Shown here piece after piece: positions 26,959 through 35,977 of a stretch of 64,000 nt of DNA (position 1 is its first letter; the number at the start of each line of letters is the position of its first letter). Location: assembly GCA_016180845.1 (NCBI GenBank), contig JACPAK010000006.1, positions 25,595-89,594 on the forward strand, in the 5' to 3' direction. The notes beneath the pieces are model-generated. The model saw only the letters and a list, made by a program, of their open reading frames with translations, made no database searches and had not been told where the DNA came from. Source of the stretch: Deltaproteobacteria bacterium. GTDB taxonomy: Bacteria > UBA10199 > JACPAL01. Made by a program: the position numbers and the translations under genes.

Positions 26959-27935
26959 AACGATGAGGTACTAAAATAGGCGTCATACTCCGCCGCCCCG
27001 ATCGCCTCTTCCTCGAGGGCAATGTCACTGGCGGTGAATGAGGAGAAGCTCGGCGCCTGGAGAGGATCGAGACTCGATTTTTCACCAACCAAAAGGTTGA
27101 ACCCCCCCTCGCCGTTTGAATCAACCAGCACAGAAAAGGCGGCAGTGGTCAAGGTGACAACCAGCCGTGTCGGATTCTCAAGAGAGGCGGTCAGTTTCGC
27201 GCTCTCCGGGACATCCACCTTAGCATCGTTCGAGTCGTAAAGAGATGCCGTGTAGCCCGAAGAGGTCTTCTCGGCGAGGATATAGCGATCAGAGCCACTC
27301 TTGAAACTCGTCGCGATAGAACCTCGCAGGAGATGGATAATCGTCTCGGAACGCCCCGTAGAAGAGTCATTGTCTTTGTCAAACTCAATAAAAACGGCCA
27401 GATGGGAGGATTCAACAGACTGGGCAAAATCGATCTTCATCGAAACAATGTCATCGGTCAGTTCCGATGTCCCCTGCGTATCAACCCCAAAACTGACCAA
27501 GGAAATATCCGGGCCACTCCGCTCCGCCGTAAAATCGGAGATGAAGTTCACAAACTGGAGATTGATCGGAATCGTCGCCCCCTCTGCCGTAACATCGGCA
27601 ACTGTCTTTCCCTTATAGCCGGTGCGAAGACTTCCTGTTCTGGAAACGGTAAGCTTGAATTCGCGATCCTCTCCAATCGGAACATCAACATTGAACTCGA
27701 TCCCTTCCGTAAAAGGCTTCGAAACGCTTTGGGTAATGGTCGGGAAACCTTCTCCATTGATCTCGAGAACAACCTTTTCCAGATTCTCAGGGAGGGAGGT
27801 CTCTGATTTTATCGGTAATGTTATCGTGATCGGTGCAGAGACCGATGTCTCCTCCGTCACCTGTCCGCATCCAGCCTGCATTCCAAAAAAAATCAGAAAA
27901 AGCATGGTACTGATGAGCTTTTGCAGAGGATTCAT
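26955..27935 (-). CDS. Lipoprotein of unknown function in cyclase operon
   Basis: The 326-residue protein has a lipoprotein signal peptide ending M-Q-A-G-C. The rest is beta-rich. An N-terminal domain of about 110 residues has strands of the type V-V-L-E-I-N-G-E-G and I-P-I-N-L-Q-F, as in carboxypeptidase-regulatory or Ig-like folds. A second domain includes F-I-E-F-D-K-D-N-D-S-S-T-G-R, a D-x-D-x-D-x-S-T-G loop common in secreted proteins that bind calcium. It starts 1 base after the FecR gene and overlaps the cyclase gene by 4 bases. No family is recognised; it may present ligand to the CHASE2 sensor, which is an inference from position. Confidence 0.7.
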   Translation of the reverse strand: MNPLQKLISTMLFLIFFGMQAGCGQVTEETSVSAPITITLPIKSETSLPENLEKVVLEINGEGFPTITQSVSKPFTEGIEFNVDVPIGEDREFKLTVSRTGSLRTGYKGKTVADVTAEGATIPINLQFVNFISDFTAERSGPDISLVSFGVDTQGTSELTDDIVSMKIDFAQSVESSHLAVFIEFDKDNDSSTGRSETIIHLLRGSIATSFKSGSDRYILAEKTSSGYTASLYDSNDAKVDVPESAKLTASLENPTRLVVTLTTAAFSVLVDSNGEGGFNLLVGEKSSLDPLQAPSFSSFTASDIALEEEAIGAAEYDAYFSTSSL

Positions 27936-27936
27936 A

Positions 27937-28773
27937 TCATCTCCCTGGGAACTTGAGCGGCACCTTCATCTTCCCCTCCGTCGCAGCCGGTTTTACCGAC
28001 TCCGGCGTTGAGGTCTCCCCTCCTGGAATCAGTGACGGCACAACAGGCGCCGGTGGGGGCTGATCAACAACCCTCGCAACTTCTTTTTCCGGTTCGAGGA
28101 CCTCGGGGCCCCCGACCCCTCCCGGCTGATCCAGGACCTCCCGTAAATCAGAGGCCTCTGAAACCGACTGAAACTCTCTCCCCAACCCAGACGGAATCGG
28201 CGCCGCAGGAGTGGGAGGGGCGTTCTTGATTTCTGTATACTGGCCTGAATGGAGCATCACCTTGGCTTCAGGCTCTTCGCGAAAATAGGTCTCCAGAAGA
28301 CCATCGAAACAAAAAAACTGGCTGGAACGGTTTAAGAGACGAATCCCAAGATCGGTCCCTCTGACCGTCGCCACCGCTGTGGGGGTCTGGAAACGGACAT
28401 CGTTGACCCGAAAGGAGGTTGCCTCATCGACCAGCACGCGAACTGACCCCTTCAAGATATCAAAAAGGGAACGACGTCCCCCCTGCTGAGGCCGAAACAG
28501 ATGTTCGGTTACGAGGACCTTCGAATTAGGACCAAGACTTAGCAGGGTTTTATCCGTAAAGAGGACCCTGAGCTCTCCCGCGCCGGTCTGCAAGGTATCC
28601 ATCTGATAGATCTTGTCTCCGAAGGCGGCGATCCTCTGCCCTGATTCTGAAATAGAAAACAAGGAGACCTCACCCCGAACAAAGACTACTTCACCAACCG
28701 AATCGGCCGCTACCAGAGGTAATGAAACAAACCCCAGGATAAAAACAAACACGAGTCTAGAAACTAAATGCAA
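27937..28773 (-). CDS. FecR-domain exported protein
   Basis: The protein carries a FecR domain (about residues 25-130 of the mature form): V-G-E-V-V-F-V-R-G-E-V, then a T-G-A-G-E-L-R-V-L-F-T-D segment, L-F-D-I-L-K-G-S-V-R-V and T-P-T-A-V-A-T-V-R-G-T-D. The C-terminal third is Pro-rich and probably disordered. FecR domains here act as periplasmic structural or signalling modules. The frame runs back to 28872 but overlaps the upstream gene by over 100 bases. A TTG at 28773 gives a good signal peptide (Arg, then a 16-residue hydrophobic core, V-A-A cleavage) and a 17-base overlap, so I prefer it; a GTG at 28752 is the other choice. Confidence 0.8.
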   Translation of the reverse strand: MHLVSRLVFVFILGFVSLPLVAADSVGEVVFVRGEVSLFSISESGQRIAAFGDKIYQMDTLQTGAGELRVLFTDKTLLSLGPNSKVLVTEHLFRPQQGGRRSLFDILKGSVRVLVDEATSFRVNDVRFQTPTAVATVRGTDLGIRLLNRSSQFFCFDGLLETYFREEPEAKVMLHSGQYTEIKNAPPTPAAPIPSGLGREFQSVSEASDLREVLDQPGGVGGPEVLEPEKEVARVVDQPPPAPVVPSLIPGGETSTPESVKPAATEGKMKVPLKFPGR

Positions 28774-30067
28774 AAGAACCCCCCACCATCTGTCGACTGT
28801 AAGCAAAAAATGACTGGTTCGAACTGTTTCGATAAAAATCATAGGAGCCAACGAAGTCAACCGATCGAACAATCTTTCGAGTCAACTTGATCCCGTAGAC
28901 TTGCGAAAAGTCATCGCGTCTTGTTCCAAGGATAGAGTCAATATTATGAAACTTCTTGTCAAAGAAGACCTCCCCATAAAAATAAAAGGTCATCTCCAGA
29001 AAAAGAGGGCTCTTCATTGAAAAACCGACCCCATGGGCCCTGTAATCCCAATCGGCCCCGTCGGCCCAATTCTCCTCAAAAATATAGGAGAGTTTCAAAA
29101 AATGTTTTTGGTCATCCCCCAAAAGATACTCAGCCACCTCAACCTCAAGATTTTTCGCATCGCGATTCTGTGCCACATTGGTCACCGCCTGGAAAAACGA
29201 ATCAAGCCTCCCCCGCAGTGTGAGCCTGGAGAGGAATCGATTTTCGAAGAGATACTGGACAGAAGGTTTTAACAAGGGACGACTCAGATATTTTTCACCG
29301 CCCAGAAAAGAGAACTGATAGGCAACCGGAATCTCAGCTCCAAACCTTCCCTCACGAAAAGAAGGCTCCAATTCAACATCGGCGACACCATAATCGAATT
29401 CGCTGAGCTCGAGATGAAAGGAATGTGTGTAAGAGGTCTTCGCGCTTAATCGATATTTCTCCCCGGAGAGAAAACGATACCCCCCTCCTCCCTCGGCAGA
29501 AAATTGAAGATCACTTTGATCCGAAGGGAGTGTCGCGAGCGTCACCCCTTCCGGATTTAGAGAAACATTGCTGTCTGAGAGGGAACCGAAATTCCCAAAA
29601 AGAAACCAGCGCCTCTCCTGACTGACTTCCGAAATAAAACCGGTCTCCTGAAGCCGTCTCAAATAACTCACCGACAGATCATACATCGGACCCGCGGAGG
29701 CCAATTCGGTTACCTTTTTAAAGTCCTCGATAGCCTCATCTTTCTTTTCCAGTCGATAATGGGAAAGCCCACGATAGAAAAAAGACTCCGGCTCCCGTGG
29801 ATTTTTTTGAATCGCATCGTTCAAAAGCGCGACCGCTTCATCGTATTTCGCCAAGTGATAGCGTGTCACACCCAAAAAATAGGTCGCCGAGACATTTCCT
29901 CGGTCTTTTTCGAGGGCGGTCGAAAAATGCCTCTCTGCCTCCTCATAATCCCTCCCCTTAAAGGCAAGCAGACCTTGGGAAAAATCGACCTCGGCCTTCC
30001 GCGCTGGAGAGGCCGCCTCGACAATTAAAGGCAAGAAAAAAAGAAGGGCCAAGAGACGCCACTTCAT
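28757..30067 (-). CDS. TPR plus outer-membrane beta-barrel protein
   Basis: The 436-residue protein has a signal peptide (M-K-W-R then a hydrophobic core ending V-E-A-A), three or four TPR repeats (about 25-140, e.g. A-T-Y-F-L-G-V-T-R-Y-H-L) and a C-terminal half of alternating amphipathic strands. It ends F-A-F-S-F, the terminal-Phe signal used by the BAM complex, so it should insert in the outer membrane with periplasmic TPRs. It is first in the operon TPR/barrel, FecR, lipoprotein, CHASE2-cyclase. The start at 30067 is preferred because the earlier ATG (30094) adds residues that spoil the signal peptide. Confidence 0.82.
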   Translation of the reverse strand: MKWRLLALLFFLPLIVEAASPARKAEVDFSQGLLAFKGRDYEEAERHFSTALEKDRGNVSATYFLGVTRYHLAKYDEAVALLNDAIQKNPREPESFFYRGLSHYRLEKKDEAIEDFKKVTELASAGPMYDLSVSYLRRLQETGFISEVSQERRWFLFGNFGSLSDSNVSLNPEGVTLATLPSDQSDLQFSAEGGGGYRFLSGEKYRLSAKTSYTHSFHLELSEFDYGVADVELEPSFREGRFGAEIPVAYQFSFLGGEKYLSRPLLKPSVQYLFENRFLSRLTLRGRLDSFFQAVTNVAQNRDAKNLEVEVAEYLLGDDQKHFLKLSYIFEENWADGADWDYRAHGVGFSMKSPLFLEMTFYFYGEVFFDKKFHNIDSILGTRRDDFSQVYGIKLTRKIVRSVDFVGSYDFYRNSSNQSFFAYSRQMVGGSFAFSF

Positions 30068-30114
30068 AAAAGTAGGGGCATCATATCGCTTCACGACAAG
30101 TTGACAAATGATTT

Positions 30115-31950
30115 TTAAACGAGTTCTTTGACTTTTCGCACAATATGCGCGGCGGAGATGCCATGGGCATCCATGAGCTCGGCTGGTTTCCCAGAGCGGG
30201 AGAGTTGGCAGATCGCCATTTTAATAACCGGAACCAAGGGCCTTTCAGCGAAAACATTCAAGACGGCATCGCCCAATCCGCCTTCAAACCAGTGATCCTC
30301 GACAACAACAATCGCCTTGGTCTCTTTGGCCGCCTTTTTCAGAGTGGCCTCATCGATCGGTTTCACAGAATAACAATCGATCACACGGATCGAGATCCCT
30401 TCTTTCGCCAAGAGATCAGACGCCTTAAGCGCCTCGTTCAGTGTGACACCGGCGCCAACGACCGTGACTTTATCAGCTGGGGAGGATTTTAAAACTTTCG
30501 AACCACCGATCGGAAATTTTTCGTTCAGATCGTACAAGATCGGGGTCGCCGGACGATTCGTCCGCATGTAGACGATCCCCGGCCTCTTGATCATCTCTTC
30601 CACGAGATACTCCGTAGCGACCGCATCGGAGGGATAGAGAACAGCGCTCCCAGACACGGCACGAAACATTGAGAGATCCTCAAGCCCCATCTGCGAAGGG
30701 CCATCTTCTCCGATCGAAACACCGGCATGCGAACCGACGCAACGAAGATTCGCCTGACTGACCGCCGCCATCCGAATCTGGTCATAGGCGCGTGTCAGAA
30801 AACAGGCAAATGAGGAGGCGAAGGCGGCCTTGCCACGCTTTGAGAGTCCAATCGCCACACCGATCATATTTTGTTCCGCAATAAACATCTCAAAAAAATG
30901 TTTTGGATCCTTTTTCTTCACAAGCTCGGAGAAGGTCGAGTTTTTGCAATCGGCATCGACCGCCACGACCTCTGGATATTCGTCAATCAGCCGCGCCAAT
31001 GCCTGGCCGTACGCCTGACGTGTCGCCACCAACGCACCTTTTGCATACTGCGGCCTCGCCGCTTTTTTAGAATCAACGCGAACTGGTGACTTCTGTTCCG
31101 GCTTCTGAACTTGCCCGACCAGAGAAAAATCAACGGTGCCAAGCTCCTTCAGCGCCTTCTCTAAATCCGGTTTGGAGAGCGCCTTCCCATGCCAACCATG
31201 ACCATCCTCAACAAAAGAGACCCCCTTCCCCTTCAGGGTCCGGGCAACGATCGCCTTCGGTTGGCCGTTATGAGAGTCCAGAAGCTTTTCATAGGCCTTC
31301 AGAATTTCAGGAATCGAATGACCATCAACGACGACAACCTCCCAGTCAAACGCGCGAAGCCTTTTGGCATACGCCTCAACATCATGTTCATACATTGTCT
31401 CTTGACTCTGACCGAGCCGATTCACATCAACGACGCCAATCAGGTTATCAAGCTTGTAGTAGGCAGCCAACTGAACCGCCTCCCAGACCGACCCCTCCGC
31501 CATCTCTCCATCTCCCATCAAGACAAAAGTCCGGTAAGGGAGTTGGTCGAGATATTTGGCATTCATTGCCATGCCAACGCCGATCGAGAGCCCCTGTCCT
31601 AGGCTCCCGGTCGCTACCTCGACTTGTGGAAAGCGCGGTGTCGGGTGCCCTTCCAAGAGGCTATCAAAACATCTGAGTTTGAGGATCTCCTCCCGTTTTA
31701 GAACCCCCGCGGCACCATAAAGGGCATAGAGCAGGGGGGCCGCATGCCCTTTTGAAAAAAGGACGCGATCATTATTCGGATATTGAGGCTTCTCGAGATC
31801 GTAACGAAGGTACTGGAAAAAAAGGACGGCCATCAGATCGGTCGCTGAAAGAGAGGTTGTCGGATGTCCGGACCCTGCCTCGGTCGTCGAGGTCAGGATC
31901 CAGTAGCGAACCTGACGGGCGAGTTCAGCAAGTTGGGTCTCGGAATACAT
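30115..31950 (-). CDS. tkt: Transketolase
   Basis: The 611-residue thiamine-diphosphate enzyme moves two-carbon ketol units between sugar phosphates in the pentose phosphate pathway. Features include G-S-G-H-P-T-T-S-L-S near 27, the H-A-A-P-L substrate-binding His, the TPP motif G-D-G-E-M-A-E-G-S-V-W-E-A and N-R-L-G-Q-S. In the second half are E-Q-N-M-I-G-V-A-I-G-L, a S-H-A-G-V-S-I-G-E-D-G-P-S-Q-M segment and the transketolase C-terminal domain. It is the short, animal-like form. The ATG at 31950 follows GGAAGAGG; an upstream start at 31989 adds 13 basic residues. It appears monocistronic. Confidence 0.96.
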   Translation of the reverse strand: MYSETQLAELARQVRYWILTSTTEAGSGHPTTSLSATDLMAVLFFQYLRYDLEKPQYPNNDRVLFSKGHAAPLLYALYGAAGVLKREEILKLRCFDSLLEGHPTPRFPQVEVATGSLGQGLSIGVGMAMNAKYLDQLPYRTFVLMGDGEMAEGSVWEAVQLAAYYKLDNLIGVVDVNRLGQSQETMYEHDVEAYAKRLRAFDWEVVVVDGHSIPEILKAYEKLLDSHNGQPKAIVARTLKGKGVSFVEDGHGWHGKALSKPDLEKALKELGTVDFSLVGQVQKPEQKSPVRVDSKKAARPQYAKGALVATRQAYGQALARLIDEYPEVVAVDADCKNSTFSELVKKKDPKHFFEMFIAEQNMIGVAIGLSKRGKAAFASSFACFLTRAYDQIRMAAVSQANLRCVGSHAGVSIGEDGPSQMGLEDLSMFRAVSGSAVLYPSDAVATEYLVEEMIKRPGIVYMRTNRPATPILYDLNEKFPIGGSKVLKSSPADKVTVVGAGVTLNEALKASDLLAKEGISIRVIDCYSVKPIDEATLKKAAKETKAIVVVEDHWFEGGLGDAVLNVFAERPLVPVIKMAICQLSRSGKPAELMDAHGISAAHIVRKVKELV

Positions 31951-32051
31951 AGAAGGCCTCTTCCTACTTTTCCGTCCGCGAAAAGGCAAGGGAATGATTA
32001 GGGCTAATAAAAAACTACTCTTCCTGAATAAGAGATGGCATAATACATACT

Positions 32052-32648
32052 ATGACAATCTCGATAGAAACCTTGATCCAGCAAGCCCGGCTTGGGTCAT
32101 CCGATGCCCAGGTTGTGCGTCAGTCTTTTGCTGTTATTGAAAAACCTGACTGCCTTCCTGACAAGAGAGTTTCTGCCTGTGCAACCACCGGAGAACATCA
32201 TGCCGCCTGGAGGAGATTGACGGAAACGTCCCCTGTTATCGGGCTCAAACTCCTTTCAGACAGCTCCTTCTATGACAAATCTGATCTGCCCTGTGGTAGT
32301 GCTAACGACACGTTCCCCACGGGTGTGCCGGGACTCACCAAAGAGCTTTGGAACCGATCGCTGGCCTATCGCTGGGTTATTGGCAAATTGAGTGGGGCGA
32401 CGAGAATACAATTTCTTGAAACAACTTTATCTCAGTCAGGAGCGGATGGCCTTATCTTTGTCCGGATTGCCAGAGAAAACATGGAAGGTATCACCGAGTC
32501 TGAAAGGAGCTTTTTAGATACCCGGGAAGGGGAATTCGCAAGATTAGACAGATCAGGTATTCAACGAACGCTTGCCGCTAAGATTTCAGAACATCTTTAC
32601 TATGGCGTAGAACTCAGAAGAGAGACACTCAGTTCACCCACGAGATAA
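32052..32648 (+). CDS. Hypothetical protein, 198 residues
   Basis: The protein is soluble, with no signal peptide or membrane helix. It is mixed alpha/beta, and it contains S-A-N-D-T-F-P-T-G-V-P-G-L-type loops near residue 83 and a run of acidic/basic helices at the C-terminus. Six cysteines are in the first 80 residues. No domain is recognised. It has no clear ribosome-binding site. It is flanked by divergent transketolase and a convergent secreted-protein operon and appears to be a lone gene. Reading-frame length and codon use support it as real. Confidence 0.55.
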   Translation: MTISIETLIQQARLGSSDAQVVRQSFAVIEKPDCLPDKRVSACATTGEHHAAWRRLTETSPVIGLKLLSDSSFYDKSDLPCGSANDTFPTGVPGLTKELWNRSLAYRWVIGKLSGATRIQFLETTLSQSGADGLIFVRIARENMEGITESERSFLDTREGEFARLDRSGIQRTLAAKISEHLYYGVELRRETLSSPTR

Positions 32649-32655
32649 TCTTTGG

Positions 32656-33108
32656 CTATTTTCCCAACCTTTTTTTTTGAATTCTTGGAACAGGTTGTCT
32701 TGTAAAAACAATCGTGGTTTCCTCCACCTTTTTCCGGGTTCCGGGATTAGTATAGGTTGAGGGGGCATAAAGCATAATCGACCATACTCCATAACTTCCC
32801 ACCATCACCGGTTTTGATTTTTGAAGAATCTTTTCTCGATTGAGAGGGGTCAGGGCGACATTGTGGGATTGAAAAAAGGCCTTGGTTTTTTCAAAGGATC
32901 TCTTTGTCGTATAAATCTTGCGAATGGAAACCATGGGGCCGCCCTGCAAAGATGCATACATTCTATTAATCATATCGGTAGCCTTTTCAGACAAATCCTG
33001 GCGGTAAACGGCATCAGCGGGAAGGAGTGACTGTATTTGTGCCGATGCAGACAGCGGCAAGCAAAGTGACAAAAGCAAGATGAGCTTTGAAAAATGTTTA
33101 GTAGTCAT
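32656..33108 (-). CDS. Small exported protein, third gene of secreted-protein operon
   Basis: The frame extends to 33276, but the ATG at 33108 starts a textbook signal peptide (M-T-T-K, a Leu-rich core, S-A-S-A-Q cleavage), giving 150 residues. The mature part has a helical segment, then strands with F-E-K-T-K-A-F-F-Q-S-H and a T-I-V-F-T-R-Q-P strand near the basic C-terminus. The size suggests a single-domain periplasmic or secreted protein of unknown function. It overlaps the end of the metalloprotease-like gene by 11 bases, so translation is coupled and the three products are likely to act together. Confidence 0.7.
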   Translation of the reverse strand: MTTKHFSKLILLLSLCLPLSASAQIQSLLPADAVYRQDLSEKATDMINRMYASLQGGPMVSIRKIYTTKRSFEKTKAFFQSHNVALTPLNREKILQKSKPVMVGSYGVWSIMLYAPSTYTNPGTRKKVEETTIVFTRQPVPRIQKKRLGK

Positions 33109-35977
33109 AACACTCCAAACAATTGCCCACATACATCCCCAATCCAAAGCTGCATAGGTTAGCTTCCATATACGCAATAGTGGCCGCGCTTTCGAATGAG
33201 GAATACGGGGGACATGGGACACCTGCCGGGCAAGAGATATAGCCGCAGGTATCCGCTTCATAGCATCCCGGGTCATCGGGGAGGATGTTCAGGACAACAT
33301 AACAAAGCGTCGGGTCAGGAGGTGGCGGTTCCGGGGCACCACAATCGGGGCAAGTCAGAGGTTCGGAAATTCGGGTGCAATTGCCGCAGACGTCACAGTT
33401 GGCAATGGCGCAATAATCCGGAATCGCGAAATAGTGACATTCGGTAGTCTCACCGCCGCAACTATCGCCTCCGCCGTCACTTCCGGTCCCGTCGCCGGAG
33501 CCATCACTGGAACCGCCCGATCCTGAACCGCTTTCTTCATCCGTGTCGGCGATGCCGTCATTGTCATCGTCGGGATCGGAAATATCCGTTATTCCATCTC
33601 CGTCATCATCGAGATCTTCAAAGTTAGGGGTTCCGTCTCCGTCCGTATCGCCGTCGCTAAATCCGTCTCCTCCGCCGGATCCGCCGCCACCTCCGCTCCC
33701 ACCACTTCCTCCGGAGCCTCCCGACGAGCCGCTACCACAACTTGCGGCGCCCGTGCAGACCATGCAACTCCCGCGGGCACATTCCGGACAAGCCGAGGAC
33801 CATCCTGTTGCCAACCCTCCGGTCGGTATCTCATAGCGGTTCGTCGCGACATTCCATTCACAGTATCCGCAACGGGAGGTTGAATCTAAAGGACCAACCC
33901 ACTGACACTGCCGGTCGGGATGGGCCGCCCGTTCTGCATCATCAGCCTCTTCTCGCGCGGCTTCTTCTCTCTCTCTGGCTTCTCTTGCATCCCTCTCTGC
34001 CCGTTCCCGTGCCTCTTCATCCATCCGTTCCCGTTCGGTGTCACATTCATCCTCATGGGTCCGGGAAAGTTCGCAACCGGCCTGGTCCCGATCATAATCT
34101 CTCATCTGCCGGCAAACGCCATGCCACAAACCGCGATGTTCCCAACAGTAGTCATAGCAATCTCCGTTGGTTGAAATTCCACCTTCAACGGTGGCGCACC
34201 CGGCAGGCATCACGTTAGGATCGGGGGTGGGACAAGCAGAGGCATTGCAGTTTCTAAGAGGAGCCGGCGGAGAATAATCGGAGGACAAGGGAGGAGGAGA
34301 ATCAAGAGTGAGATCGTCGGGGGTTCCCGGCCCGCGATGATTCACTGAGGGACTAACCATATGATCGTGGTGGATAGAGGGGTGAATCGAGAGGGAGGTA
34401 GCAACAGTATGTGGAATCCCTCTCTCGATCGCTAGCAGACCTCCCCTCGCCTCAATATCCGCAATCATCTTGCTCGCTTCGGGAATCCATTCATCAGGAT
34501 ACTCGTATAAATTCCTCTTAAAGGCCCGTGTGAACGTCCGTCTTTCAGCACGTGTCCATTCGTTAGGATAATCCGGATCCGGACAGCCTGGGATCAGATT
34601 CAGATAACGGGGATTTCCAAGATAGGCGGAATGTCGAAAACAGTCAGGGAATATCCAATCGTAGACACGCGGGTTCTGACATCTTCTCGAATCGATAGAG
34701 CAGAAATCAACCTCGCTTGAGACCTCCAACCCTACCTCTACGGCCTCCTCTGGTTCGAGGTTTAGACGAGAAAATTGTGCTGCCCGCTGGTCCAAATAAT
34801 GCTGAGGGAGATGGCTAACCGTAACATCGGGACGGTCCAATGCCTCCTGAAGAAGCGACTGATAAGGATCATTCACAAAGTTGTCGTAATTGTTTTCTAC
34901 CTCCAGTCCTGAAGAAGGGTCCAAAGGATAGCCGCTGTGACGCGAATAAACCATCTCATTGGACAGATCAGCTAGAAATTCGTCGACAATTTCTCCCTGA
35001 AAGTCTTGGTCACCCCTATTCGTATAACCAGACTGGCTATTCGTCGCATGGACAAGTTCATGCAAGAGGGTTGCATAGACCACCTCCAGATCGCTCCGAA
35101 AAGTCTCATTGATGTAGATAATTGATCCTCTTCTAAGGCGACGAAAGAGGCCCAGGTAAGCATCCTCCGTAAAATGGCCCCAGTGAATCTCTGGGATAGG
35201 GGTCTGCAAGAGGCTCTGATCCAGATCAGGAGGGTAATTATAGGCAATATCCAGCGCAGAGGTCGCCCATCGGGTCGAGGCGAGCAACCTTTCGGCAAGG
35301 GCACGGGGCAATGTGCCTGCTTCCCCATATTGACCGGCATCAATTGCGGCCTGAAAATTCTCAGCGACGATAAAAAAGAGGGCGGCTGCCTCAGATTGTT
35401 CTGGGCCAGACCATCGTCCTGTGGACTCCACACGAACCCGGCTCTCAAGACCAGAACCCTGGGCAAAGGCCGAAGAAAAAAGATAATCATCCAAGTCATC
35501 CCAATTCCAGGAGGTCTCTCCTTCTCCTGTTTCATCCCAAAGAAAGTGCTCCCAGGCCTCAAGTGTCATCGCATGGGTGCCACATTTGGGGAAGGCATCG
35601 ATGGCCGGAACAGGTTCTAAATGAATCTCTCGAAACTCAGAGTTGTCGTGCCCTCGCCTTGGAAAGCGGATCAGAATCGTTCTCTCTTCGGTCTCTGAGG
35701 GGCAGAAATCAACCGTCGTCTCCCCATGAAAATTTGGTCCACAAATATAACGATGACAGTTGGTCAATTGAACCATAATCCCCGTAGAATGAACCTCCTC
35801 CTCACGACATCCTTCCGGGAGAGGGATCTCTACTGTGATGGTTTCGGTTGCGATGGTATCCGTGATCTCGCTTCGAATTCTATCGGCCGCCTCCCGAATC
35901 CGATCGGAAAAACCTTGGGCCTGAAGGCTTAAAGGGAACCAAAGAAGCATGACGAGGAGTAAGAGGGGTCGTCTCAT
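33098..35977 (-). CDS. Large secreted protein with HExxH metalloprotease motif
   Basis: The 959-residue protein has a signal peptide (residues 1-20, ending L-Q-A-Q). Near residues 306-310 is H-E-L-V-H inside a helix, followed 19 residues later by E329 in G-E-I-V-D-E-F-L-A-D-L. This matches the zinc-binding and third-ligand pattern of gluzincin-type metallopeptidases. Residues about 660-700 are a charged Glu/Arg helix. Residues 745-770 are Gly/Ser-rich and 773-812 hold thrombospondin-type-3 calcium repeats (D-x-D-x-D-G). The C-terminus is Cys-rich. It is probably exported and calcium-stabilised, acting on surface or external proteins. It overlaps its neighbours on both sides (4 bases upstream, 11 downstream). 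No close named family is recognised. Confidence 0.78.
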   Translation of the reverse strand: MRRPLLLLVMLLWFPLSLQAQGFSDRIREAADRIRSEITDTIATETITVEIPLPEGCREEEVHSTGIMVQLTNCHRYICGPNFHGETTVDFCPSETEERTILIRFPRRGHDNSEFREIHLEPVPAIDAFPKCGTHAMTLEAWEHFLWDETGEGETSWNWDDLDDYLFSSAFAQGSGLESRVRVESTGRWSGPEQSEAAALFFIVAENFQAAIDAGQYGEAGTLPRALAERLLASTRWATSALDIAYNYPPDLDQSLLQTPIPEIHWGHFTEDAYLGLFRRLRRGSIIYINETFRSDLEVVYATLLHELVHATNSQSGYTNRGDQDFQGEIVDEFLADLSNEMVYSRHSGYPLDPSSGLEVENNYDNFVNDPYQSLLQEALDRPDVTVSHLPQHYLDQRAAQFSRLNLEPEEAVEVGLEVSSEVDFCSIDSRRCQNPRVYDWIFPDCFRHSAYLGNPRYLNLIPGCPDPDYPNEWTRAERRTFTRAFKRNLYEYPDEWIPEASKMIADIEARGGLLAIERGIPHTVATSLSIHPSIHHDHMVSPSVNHRGPGTPDDLTLDSPPPLSSDYSPPAPLRNCNASACPTPDPNVMPAGCATVEGGISTNGDCYDYCWEHRGLWHGVCRQMRDYDRDQAGCELSRTHEDECDTERERMDEEARERAERDAREAREREEAAREEADDAERAAHPDRQCQWVGPLDSTSRCGYCEWNVATNRYEIPTGGLATGWSSACPECARGSCMVCTGAASCGSGSSGGSGGSGGSGGGGGSGGGDGFSDGDTDGDGTPNFEDLDDDGDGITDISDPDDDNDGIADTDEESGSGSGGSSDGSGDGTGSDGGGDSCGGETTECHYFAIPDYCAIANCDVCGNCTRISEPLTCPDCGAPEPPPPDPTLCYVVLNILPDDPGCYEADTCGYISCPAGVPCPPYSSFESAATIAYMEANLCSFGLGMYVGNCLECYDY

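Noticed and set aside
33640..33735. Gly/Ser-coding simple-sequence tract as a possible DNA repeat element
   Set aside because: It is a flexible linker in the metalloprotease-like protein, in frame and next to calcium-binding repeats.
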